This document shows, piece by piece, positions 1 through 5,696 of a stretch of DNA of 14,686 bases (its first letter is position 1; every line of letters begins with the position of its first letter). The notes beneath the pieces are model-generated. The model was not told the DNA's origin. It ran no database searches and saw nothing but the letters and a program-made list of their open reading frames with translations. Origin of the DNA: CAYMLL01 sp964390645 (lineage in GTDB: Bacteria > Planctomycetota > UBA8108); assembly GCA_964390645.1 (NCBI GenBank), contig CAYMLL010000199.1, positions 1 through 14,686 on the forward strand, in the 5' to 3' direction. The translations under genes were made by a program, and so were the position numbers.

Positions 1-34
1 CCAGCCGGGCTCAACCTCAATACGGCGTAACTCT

Positions 35-66
35 GCAGCATGTAATGCTTGCTCACCCTTGGTGAG
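35..66 (-). repeat. Two tandem small inverted repeats in the leftward leader
   Basis: CTCACC (52-57) and GGTGAG (61-66) form a perfect 6-bp stem around a 3-base loop. Next to it, GCAGCAT (35-41) pairs with ATGC-T-(T)-GC (45-52) around GTA, a 7-bp stem with one bulged base. Both would lie about 55-85 nt into the transcript of the leftward promoter. They could be leader structure, an operator, or part of a structured RNA; the sequence does not decide. Confidence 0.4.
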
Positions 67-126
67 TACGGACGGAGAGACCGATCCCTCGAGAGAAGAC
101 CGCGATTACCGGAACCGAGAACGTGA

Positions 127-156
127 ATTATAGGCCCATGCGCGGAAAGGTGTCAA
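127..156 (-). promoter_or_regulatory. Consensus sigma-70-type promoter firing leftward out of the window
   Basis: On the minus strand the -35 box TTGACA (156-151) and the -10 box TATAAT (132-127) both match the housekeeping consensus at every position, with an 18-base spacer. Transcription would start near 120 and run toward position 1. No gene is recognisable in the remaining 120 bases, so the target lies mostly outside the window. A full consensus match in GC-rich DNA is unlikely by chance and suggests a strongly expressed gene or RNA. Confidence 0.75.
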
Positions 157-329
157 GGCCAAGCGAGGCTTCGTCCAGCGTTCTAAGCGTACAGGCAACA
201 AACGATTAAAGAAACGCCCCGGATTCGGACCCGAGGATTTCGCCCGCCGGGGAGGACCCCGGGCGAGCTCGTCTGGCCGGAGTCCGAGGGGCGGCGACCC
301 GCCGTTGCGGACCCCGGGACGCGGACCTG

Positions 330-338
330 TGCTATACT
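330..338 (+). promoter_or_regulatory. Extended -10 promoter of larC-cutC
   Basis: TGC (330-332) directly precedes TATACT (333-338), giving an extended -10 element (TGn plus five of six -10 matches). There is no good -35 box at 16-18 bases upstream, as is common with extended -10 promoters. The larC ATG begins only 9 bases after the -10 box, so the predicted start of transcription falls within a few bases of the ATG. Confidence 0.6.
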
Positions 339-347
339 TCCAGCCTG

Positions 348-1640
348 ATGCCGCGCATAGCCTACTTCCAGCCGGCCAGCGGCGCGAGCGGCGACATGAT
401 CCTCGGAGCCCTCGTCGACGCCGGCCTCCCCATCGACAATCTGCGCCGCGAACTCGGAAGGCTCGGGCTCGAAGGCTACCGGATCGGCGGCGAACGCGTG
501 ATTCGTGGCGCGTTCGCGTGCACGCGCCTCCGAGTGGTGCCGGAGGCCGAGGACGGGCATGAGCACGAGCAAGGGCACGGGCACGGGCACGAGCACGAGC
601 ACGGGCACGAGCACGAGCACGGGCACGGGCACGGGCACGGGCACGGATCCGATTGCGACGGTGCGCACCGATCCCTCCGCACCATCCTTGCTCTCATCGA
701 CGAGAGCTCGCTTTCTGCAGCCGTCAAGTCCGCCGCCTGCAGTGTTTTCCAGCGTCTCGGCGAAGCCGAGGCGAGGGTCCATGGCATCGACATTCAGAGT
801 GTCCACTTCCACGAGGTCGGCGCGCTGGACTCGATTGTCGACATCGTCGGATGCTGCGTGGGGCTCGAGCTGCTCGGCATCGACGAAGTGCACTCCGAGC
901 CCCTGACGGTCGGCAGCGGATTCGTTGACGGTGCGCACGGTCGCATGCCGCTGCCGGCGCCGGCGACCGCTGAGCTGCTGAAGGGCTTCCCGGTACGTCA
1001 CCGCGACAGCGGGTCCGAGCTGACGACCCCGACCGGCGCCGCGGTGCTGACGACTCTCACCAGGTCGTTCGGGACGATGCCGACTGCGACGATCTCCGCC
1101 ATCGGCTACGGAGCAGGTGACGACCGACCCGGACCGGTCGCGAACATGCTGCGCGTGATGATCGCCGAGACGTCGAGCCCGACGGGCGCCAGAGATCGCG
1201 TCCTGCTCCTCGAGACCCAGGTCGATGACATGACCGGCGAGTGGATCGGACATCTCTCGGAGAAGCTCTTCGCGGCGGGCGCCCTCGACGTCTGGGTGGC
1301 ACCGGTGCAGATGAAGAAGTCACGACCGGGCCAGCAAGTCTCGGTGCTCGGCCCGCTCGCCAGGGAGAACGCGCTCGCAGACGTGCTCTTTCGAGAGAGC
1401 ACGACCTTCGGTATCCGCCGTAGCGAGGTCGACCGCCTCGTTCTCGACCGCGAGATCCGCGAGATCGATACGCCCTGGGGCAAGGTCCGTGTGAAGGTCG
1501 GCAGCCGCGACGGAGTCGAGGTCAACGCCTCGCCGGAATACGAGGATCTCAAGCGTGCGTCGGAGGCCTCCGGACTCGCCGTCAGGGAGATACACCAGCA
1601 CGTTCTCCGGTCCTTTCAGAGCGGAACGATCGACGAGTGA
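348..1640 (+). CDS. larC: LarC, nickel insertion protein for the nickel-pincer nucleotide cofactor
   Basis: A 430-residue LarC-family protein. In this family LarC uses CTP to insert nickel into the pyridinium bis-thiocarboxylate nucleotide, completing the cofactor of lactate racemase (LarA) and related enzymes. Family features visible are the N-terminus MPRIAYFQPASGASGDM, the block HFHEVGALDSIVDIVG in the middle of the LarC1 half, ELTTPTGAA, and the LarC2 signatures TQVDDMTGEW and FRESTTFGIR. Both halves sit in one open frame, without the programmed frameshift known from Lactobacillus. Residues 70-100 are an almost perfect alternation of His with Gly or Glu (14 His from 71 to 99), a likely metal store or nickel chaperone segment. 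The ATG at 348 matches the family start and has no Shine-Dalgarno. No larA, larB or larE is in the window. Confidence 0.93.
   Translation: MPRIAYFQPASGASGDMILGALVDAGLPIDNLRRELGRLGLEGYRIGGERVIRGAFACTRLRVVPEAEDGHEHEQGHGHGHEHEHGHEHEHGHGHGHGHGSDCDGAHRSLRTILALIDESSLSAAVKSAACSVFQRLGEAEARVHGIDIQSVHFHEVGALDSIVDIVGCCVGLELLGIDEVHSEPLTVGSGFVDGAHGRMPLPAPATAELLKGFPVRHRDSGSELTTPTGAAVLTTLTRSFGTMPTATISAIGYGAGDDRPGPVANMLRVMIAETSSPTGARDRVLLLETQVDDMTGEWIGHLSEKLFAAGALDVWVAPVQMKKSRPGQQVSVLGPLARENALADVLFRESTTFGIRRSEVDRLVLDREIREIDTPWGKVRVKVGSRDGVEVNASPEYEDLKRASEASGLAVREIHQHVLRSFQSGTIDE
555..644 (+). repeat. In-frame hexanucleotide repeat encoding the His-rich tract of LarC
   Basis: Fifteen consecutive 6-base units, mostly GGGCAC or GAGCAC, each encode Gly-His or Glu-His; one unit (GAGCAA) gives Glu-Gln instead. 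Gain or loss of a unit would change the His count without shifting the frame. The repeat also creates a long open antisense frame rich in Pro-Val, which I regard as a by-product. Confidence 0.9.
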
Positions 1641-2425
1641 GCGGCACCTCGACCCTCTTGGAGGTCTGTCTGTCAGATCCCGAGTCCGCTCTGAGCGCGT
1701 TCCGCGGCGGTGCTCGGCGCGTCGAGATCTGCTCCGATCTCGCCAGTGGAGGGGTGACGGCAGGCCCGGACGTGATCGAGAGCACGTTGGAGGCCCTTGG
1801 CGACCAGCCCGGTGCCGAGGCCGGGGAACTCGTCGCCCTGCTGCGACCGAGACCCGGAGACTTCCGCTACTCCACGCTGGAGTACCGCGCGCTGCAGCAC
1901 GGTGTCCTGTTCGCCAGAAAGGCCGGCTGCCGGGCCGTGGCCCTGGGAGTGCTGCTCGCCGATGGTCGCGTCGACATCGATCGTACGCGACAGCTCGTCG
2001 AGATGGCGCGACCGATGGAGGTCACCTTCCATCGTGCTTTCGATCTTACCCCCGACGTCGACAAGGCCTTCGACGCGCTTGTCGATGTCGGGGTCGATCG
2101 GGTCCTCACCTCGGCCGGCGCGCCGAACGCATGGGAAGGTCGCGACAAGCTCCGCGAGCTCAACGCCAGAGCGCCGGATCGCATCACCGTCATCGCCGCG
2201 GGAGCCATCACGTTGGAGAACGCTCGCGCGCTCGTCGACCATACGGGCGTGCACGAGATCCACGTCGGCTCGGCGGTGACCGTGCCCGAGAGGACCGGCG
2301 AAGAGCCGACGTCCGCCGCTGGACTCGGACCCCGCGGCCGCCCGGCGACACCGTGCGTGACTCGGGTATCCGCAGCCGCGGTCAGGCGACTGGTCGGCTC
2401 TCTCGCTCGACAGTCTCCCCAGTAA
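1637..2425 (+). CDS. cutC: CutC family protein (copper homeostasis)
   Basis: A 262-residue CutC-family TIM-barrel protein, close to the 248 residues of the E. coli protein. Family blocks in order are LLEVCLSDPESAL near the N-terminus, GGARRVEICSDLASGGVT, LLRPRPGDFRYS, VTFHRAFDLTPD, DRVLTSAGAPNAWEG, and the closing EIHVGSA. CutC proteins are linked to copper tolerance, but their biochemical role remains debated and some are suspected enzymes. The GTG start at 1637 overlaps the larC stop as GTGA, so translation is probably coupled to larC and both are read from the promoter at 330. The stop TAA is followed at once by a hairpin terminator. Pairing with larC suggests a shared metal-related role, which is inference. 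Confidence 0.9.
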   Translation: MSGTSTLLEVCLSDPESALSAFRGGARRVEICSDLASGGVTAGPDVIESTLEALGDQPGAEAGELVALLRPRPGDFRYSTLEYRALQHGVLFARKAGCRAVALGVLLADGRVDIDRTRQLVEMARPMEVTFHRAFDLTPDVDKAFDALVDVGVDRVLTSAGAPNAWEGRDKLRELNARAPDRITVIAAGAITLENARALVDHTGVHEIHVGSAVTVPERTGEEPTSAAGLGPRGRPATPCVTRVSAAAVRRLVGSLARQSPQ

Positions 2426-2426
2426 G

Positions 2427-2460
2427 AAAACCGCGACCCGAGCGGGCCGCGGTTCTTCTC
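2427..2460. terminator. Bidirectional intrinsic terminator between cutC and fliA
   Basis: CCGCG (2431-2435) pairs with CGCGG (2448-2452), and an inner CCC/GGG closes a GAGC loop after one A-C mismatch. Flanking AAAA on the left and TTCTTCTC on the right extend the stem and supply tails. Read leftward, the stem is followed by TTTTCTTAC, a good T-rich tail; read rightward the tail is pyrimidine-rich. It therefore suits both cutC (1 base after its stop) and the flagellar operon (about 90 bases after the fliA stop). Confidence 0.8.
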
Positions 2461-2544
2461 TCTTCCACTTCGATTCCAGGGCTCTCTTCGCGCGCCGCAT
2501 CCCGGATCCGCAGGGACCGAGATCGCGGCGCTCTCAGACCCCGG

Positions 2545-3381
2545 TCACGACAACAGCTCTGTCTGGAACTTCTGGAGCTGGTTCTTCAGCCGGATAATGA
2601 TCCTGGAATGTAGCTGGCAGACCCTCGACTCCGAGAGATTCAGCGTCGCTCCGATCTCCCGCATTGTGAGATCCTCGTAGTAGTAGAGCAGGATGATCAG
2701 ACGCTCCTTGCGACTCAGCCCTCGCGTGATGAAGTCGGTGATCTCCTTTTTCTTCAGCTCGACTTCGGGATCGACTCCCTTCCTGTCTTCCAGAAGATCG
2801 ATCTTGCGCAGCGATTTCGAGCCCTGATCCTCTTTCGCCTTGTCGGTCAAGGACACGATCGTGATGGCGCTCGCCTCACGCAGCATGGCCTCGAACTCCT
2901 GCAGCGTGATCTCCAGACGATCGGCCATCTCGAGATCAGTCGGCGTTCGACCCAGTTCCACCTCGAGGCCCTTCCAGGCCTGCTCGATACGGTTGGCCTT
3001 GTTGCGGACGATTCGCGGGACCCAGTCCAGCGAACGAAGCTCGTCCAGGATCGCTCCCCGTACTCGCGTCGTGCAGTATGTCTCGAACTTCACGCCACGT
3101 TCCGGGTCGAATCCCTCGACGGCATCCATGAGCCCGAAAATTCCCGCGCTTTGAAGATCCTCCAGCTCAATGTTCTGAGGAAGCTTCGCGAGGAGCCTCT
3201 CCGCGATGTACCTGACGAGAGGCAAGTACTTCTCGATCAGGACATTGCGGAGCACCGGGCACTTCGTCCTCTTGTACTCTCGCCACTTCGCCATGGCCTC
3301 GGCGAGGTCGACTTTCTTCCTTCGAGTCGTGATCACGCTCGACATCTCCTGACGTTGGGATTGACCGTGAACGGATGTCAT
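2545..3381 (-). CDS. fliA: Flagellar sigma-28 factor (FliA/WhiG family)
   Basis: A 278-residue RNA polymerase sigma factor. Region 2 is clear (YLPLVRYIAERL, ELEDLQSAGIFGLMDAVEGF, FETYCTTRVRGAILDELRS, DWVPRIVR), and the motif RGAILDELRSLDWVPR is typical of the FliA/WhiG class that reads late flagellar genes. Region 3 (ELGRTPTDLEMADRL) and the region 4 helix-turn-helix (TMREIGATLNLSESRVCQLHSR) follow. It closes the flagellar cluster, 200 bases beyond flhG, as in many bacteria with flhF-flhG-fliA order. The start is uncertain: the ATG at 3381 has only a weak GGTAGG upstream, while an in-frame ATG at 3345 (266 residues) has AGGAG directly abutting it, which is too close. A candidate sigma-28 promoter upstream suggests autoregulation. 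No anti-sigma factor FlgM is seen. Confidence 0.93.
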   Translation of the reverse strand: MTSVHGQSQRQEMSSVITTRRKKVDLAEAMAKWREYKRTKCPVLRNVLIEKYLPLVRYIAERLLAKLPQNIELEDLQSAGIFGLMDAVEGFDPERGVKFETYCTTRVRGAILDELRSLDWVPRIVRNKANRIEQAWKGLEVELGRTPTDLEMADRLEITLQEFEAMLREASAITIVSLTDKAKEDQGSKSLRKIDLLEDRKGVDPEVELKKKEITDFITRGLSRKERLIILLYYYEDLTMREIGATLNLSESRVCQLHSRIIIRLKNQLQKFQTELLS

Positions 3382-3403
3382 CGGTCCATGCCTACCGGGG
3401 CTT

Positions 3404-3497
3404 GAGTGATTCCGGAACGTCGGATGGTCTCTTCCGGCCGCGCTCGAGCGTCGGCATCCCCGGGACCATCGTTATCGGAAGCTCTCCGAAATCACTC
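3404..3497 (-). repeat. Three-tier nested inverted repeat in the flhG-fliA spacer
   Basis: The outer arms 3404-3416 and 3485-3497 pair over 13 bp (one G-U in RNA). Inside them 3423-3429 (GATGGTC) pairs perfectly with 3464-3470 (GACCATC). Innermost, GCCGCGC (3437-3443) pairs with GCG-T-CGGC (3448-3455) around a TCGA loop, with one bulged base. Together they can fold into one elongated stem of about 94 nt in the transcript that reads through from flhG to fliA. There is no T-run, so it is not a simple terminator. Function unknown; processing, attenuation or a small repeat element are possible. Confidence 0.55.
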
Positions 3498-3498
3498 A
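3472..3498 (-). promoter_or_regulatory. Candidate sigma-28 promoter for the sigma-28 gene
   Basis: The minus strand shows TCCGATAA (3479-3472), seven of eight matches to the sigma-28 -10 element GCCGATAA. A TGAG (3498-3495) stands where TAAA is expected, at the canonical 15-base spacing (two of four matches). Transcription would start near 3465, about 85 bases before the fliA ATG. If real, the sigma factor drives its own gene. The weak -35 keeps confidence moderate. Confidence 0.45.
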
Positions 3499-3578
3499 CG
3501 ACTCCACGTTGCGACGTCGGAGCCGTCAGAAAGGCGAGCAGAAGGTGGCGCTCGCCACGTGATCTCCCATCGAGCCAT
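3492..3578 (-). CDS. Possible 28-residue small protein between flhG and fliA
   Basis: An ATG at 3578 lies 7 bases after a perfect AAGGAGG Shine-Dalgarno embedded in the last codons of flhG, and opens a 28-codon frame beginning MARWEITWRAPP. I do not recognise the product: it has no membrane segment or known motif, and carries three Trp. An alternative ATG overlapping the flhG stop (ATGA at 3585) would give 19 residues in another frame, but is too close to the Shine-Dalgarno. It may also be a non-coding spacer with a chance ribosome site. The last codons overlap one arm of the nested inverted repeat. Confidence 0.25.
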   Translation of the reverse strand: MARWEITWRAPPSARLSDGSDVATWSRE

Positions 3579-3581
3579 CGA

Positions 3582-4427
3582 TCATCCTCCTTGCGACACG
3601 GTCACGAGCCGGTCCGCGAAACCAGGCAGACCGAGTCGCCTTGGCACGTCGGTGAGACGCTGGGCGATCGTCAGCATGCAGTCGCTGGCCGGACAGTTCG
3701 GGTACTCGAGAATGAACGGCCGACGTCGCCGGACAGCTTGCCCGACACATTCGTCGGACAGCACATAGCCGACGTAGTCGACCTCGAGATCGAGGAAGCG
3801 CAGACAGACCTCGCGAATACGTCCACAAGCTCTCCCGGCCTCTTCACGGCCAAAGGCCTGGTTGCAGACGAGGCGGATGCTGCCATACCCCTTCTCGCGC
3901 GAGACCGTCTTGATCAGCGCGTAGGCGTCCGTCATCGAGGTGGGCTCGGGTGTCGTCACGACGAGCACCTCGTCCGCCGCCGCCGCGAAATCGATGACGT
4001 TGCGCGTGATCCCCGCGCCGGTGTCTATGAGCACGAAGTCGTTCGAATGGGTCAGCTCCTCGAAACACGAGACGAGGAAACCCCGCTGCGACTTGTCGAG
4101 GTCGGAAACGGTGCGCACACCTGCCGAGCCCGCGAGAAGACGGATGTTGCCCGGCGCGGCCGTGAGCGCCGACTGCACTTCCACCTCCCCCACGAGCACG
4201 TGTCGCAAGTCGAAGGCCGGCTTCACTCCAAGAACGACATCCGCGTTCGCGAGCCCGATGTCGACGTCCACGACCACGACACGACGCCCCATGGACGCCA
4301 GAGCGATCGCGAGATTCGCGCAGACGTTGGTCTTTCCGACACCGCCCTTGCCGCTGGACAAGGCGACGACGCGGGCCTGATCGTACGACTCCTCCATCAG
4401 CTCTCGAAGCCCTTCGGCCTGGTCCAT
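3582..4427 (-). CDS. flhG: FlhG (FleN/YlxH), MinD-like ATPase controlling flagellar number
   Basis: A 281-residue ParA/MinD-family ATPase. The deviant Walker A motif SGKGGVGKTN lies at residues 25-34, followed by the switch region VVVVDVDIGLANADVVLG and the Walker B-like FVLIDTGAGI. The N-terminus MDQAEGLRELM contains the DQA-type motif that in FlhG/FleN proteins stimulates the FlhF GTPase. FlhG restrains flagellar number and, with FlhF, guides basal-body assembly at the membrane; a C-terminal amphipathic membrane-targeting helix is expected but I cannot confirm one. It begins 12 bases after flhF with a strong GGAGGGG Shine-Dalgarno, and follows flhF as is usual. Confidence 0.94.
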   Translation of the reverse strand: MDQAEGLRELMEESYDQARVVALSSGKGGVGKTNVCANLAIALASMGRRVVVVDVDIGLANADVVLGVKPAFDLRHVLVGEVEVQSALTAAPGNIRLLAGSAGVRTVSDLDKSQRGFLVSCFEELTHSNDFVLIDTGAGITRNVIDFAAAADEVLVVTTPEPTSMTDAYALIKTVSREKGYGSIRLVCNQAFGREEAGRACGRIREVCLRFLDLEVDYVGYVLSDECVGQAVRRRRPFILEYPNCPASDCMLTIAQRLTDVPRRLGLPGFADRLVTVSQGG

Positions 4428-4439
4428 CGCTTCCCCTCC

Positions 4440-5696
4440 TCAGGAGACGGGCGGCTTCATGACGATGTCGACGAGTCGGTCCGGATCGGCCGGAACGATG
4501 TCCTTCGGAACATTCTGTCCATCGGTCACGTAGGAGATCGGCACGCCGATGTCCACCAGAGCTCCGATCAAAGGTCCGAGCGCGACGCTCTCGTCGAGCT
4601 TGGTCAAGATCACTCGATCGAAGCCGACCGGCGTGAATCGCTCCGCGATGCTGCCGACCGTCTTGAGATGCGTCGTGGTGCTGAGGACCAGATGAACCTC
4701 GGCCTCGGGAACGACCGCGAGAAACTCGCTGAGCTCCGACATCTTGAGCTCGTCTCGATGGCTACGGCCGGCCGAGTCGATGAAGACGAGCTCGTCGCCC
4801 GCCTTGCGTGCAGCGCCGACGGCTTGCTCGAGCTCCGCAGGGTCCTGCACGACCTGCACGGGCACCTTGAAGATCTCTGCGTACTGTTTGAGCTGATCGA
4901 CGGCACCGATGCGGAAGGTGTCGAGTGTAATCAGGCCGACCTTGCGCCGCTGATGCACCTTGGCACGAGACGCGAGCTTGGCGATCGTCGTCGTCTTGCC
5001 GACACCCGTCGGTCCGATGAGAACGAGGATGCGAGTCCCTCCCCCCGATGGCAGCGGTGGAACCGGCTTGAAGACGCGCGCGAGCTGCGATCGCACGACC
5101 GTCTCGACGCTGCTGCGATTCGGATAGCCGTCAGGAAGCTTGAGGCTCGCGATGTCCCGGACGACTGCATCCGCGATGCGAGGCTCGACCTCGTACCGGG
5201 TCAGCAGCTCATAGCACTCGCGCAAGAACGGATGCGTAAACGCACCGTGATCCCCGGAACGCCCCAGAAGCGTGTGAATGTCGTCGCGGATCTGCCCGAT
5301 GCTCTCGGAGAGTCGGTCGTAGCGCACCGGAGGCGAGCCGCCGATCACGGGGATGGAAATCGCGTCGCTCACCGGTTGCACGTCGGAATCCTGAGGCGAG
5401 GACTCGCCGCCGGGAGACTCGGCCATCGTAGTGCGCGTGGAGTCGTCGGAGCTGCCGGCAACCCCGGCACGCAATGTGGCCGTACGCTCCGCGGCCATGC
5501 GTCGGATGTTCTCCGCCTTCGAACGCGTGTCCCGGACGAAGACCTCCACGGACTGTCGACCACCGACACCGAAGACGCCACCACGTCGAATCGTCTTCGA
5601 TCCCAGAACCATCGCGTCGTGTCCGAAACGAGCGCGGATCTGGTCCAGCGCCTCGTTCATCGTCGGCGCCTCGAATCGCTCGAGCTGCTCTTTCAC
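4440..5696 (-). CDS. flhF: FlhF, SRP-type GTPase for flagellar placement
   Basis: A 418-residue signal-recognition-particle-type GTPase. The start is the GTG at 5696, which overlaps the flhA stop as GTGA and gives the FlhF-typical N-terminus KEQLERFEAPTMNEALDQI. A low-complexity Ser/Asp/Pro linker (about 68-125) leads to the NG domain with G1 GPTGVGKTT (228-236), DTFRIGA (259-265), G3 DSAGRS (307-312) and G4 TKLDES (365-370). The Ser in DSAGRS replaces the more usual Thr. FlhF recruits early basal-body parts to the assembly site and pairs with FlhG, encoded next. The open frame extends upstream into flhA, but only this start fits the family. Confidence 0.95.
   Translation of the reverse strand: MKEQLERFEAPTMNEALDQIRARFGHDAMVLGSKTIRRGGVFGVGGRQSVEVFVRDTRSKAENIRRMAAERTATLRAGVAGSSDDSTRTTMAESPGGESSPQDSDVQPVSDAISIPVIGGSPPVRYDRLSESIGQIRDDIHTLLGRSGDHGAFTHPFLRECYELLTRYEVEPRIADAVVRDIASLKLPDGYPNRSSVETVVRSQLARVFKPVPPLPSGGGTRILVLIGPTGVGKTTTIAKLASRAKVHQRRKVGLITLDTFRIGAVDQLKQYAEIFKVPVQVVQDPAELEQAVGAARKAGDELVFIDSAGRSHRDELKMSELSEFLAVVPEAEVHLVLSTTTHLKTVGSIAERFTPVGFDRVILTKLDESVALGPLIGALVDIGVPISYVTDGQNVPKDIVPADPDRLVDIVMKPPVS

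Larger units (their letters stand above)
1..347. other. Intergenic/promoter region without a callable gene
   Basis: No coding region can be supported here. The stretch holds two back-to-back promoters (leftward at 127-156, rightward at 330-338), two small tandem hairpins at 35-66, and a GC-rich hairpin at 240-266 (CCGGGG, loop AGGA, CCCCGG, extended by TCGC/GCGA across a bulge). The GC hairpin has no T-run on either side and so does not look like an intrinsic terminator. A very short open frame on the minus strand from an ATG at 41 runs off the window edge, but it is too short to judge. Confidence 0.6.

Noticed and set aside
1..56. Short minus-strand frame (MLQSYAVLRLSPAG from 41) as the start of the leftward gene
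   Set aside because: Fewer than 20 codons visible, no well-placed Shine-Dalgarno and no recognisable family.
240..266. GC-rich hairpin as a terminator
   Set aside because: No T-run follows on either strand and no gene visibly ends here.
555..644. CRISPR array
   Set aside because: Six-base tandem units with no spacers, lying in the larC frame.
183..1253. 356-codon open frame antisense to larC with a Pro-Val repeat
   Set aside because: It is the complement of the His-rich repeat and larC codons; larC on the other strand has clear family motifs.
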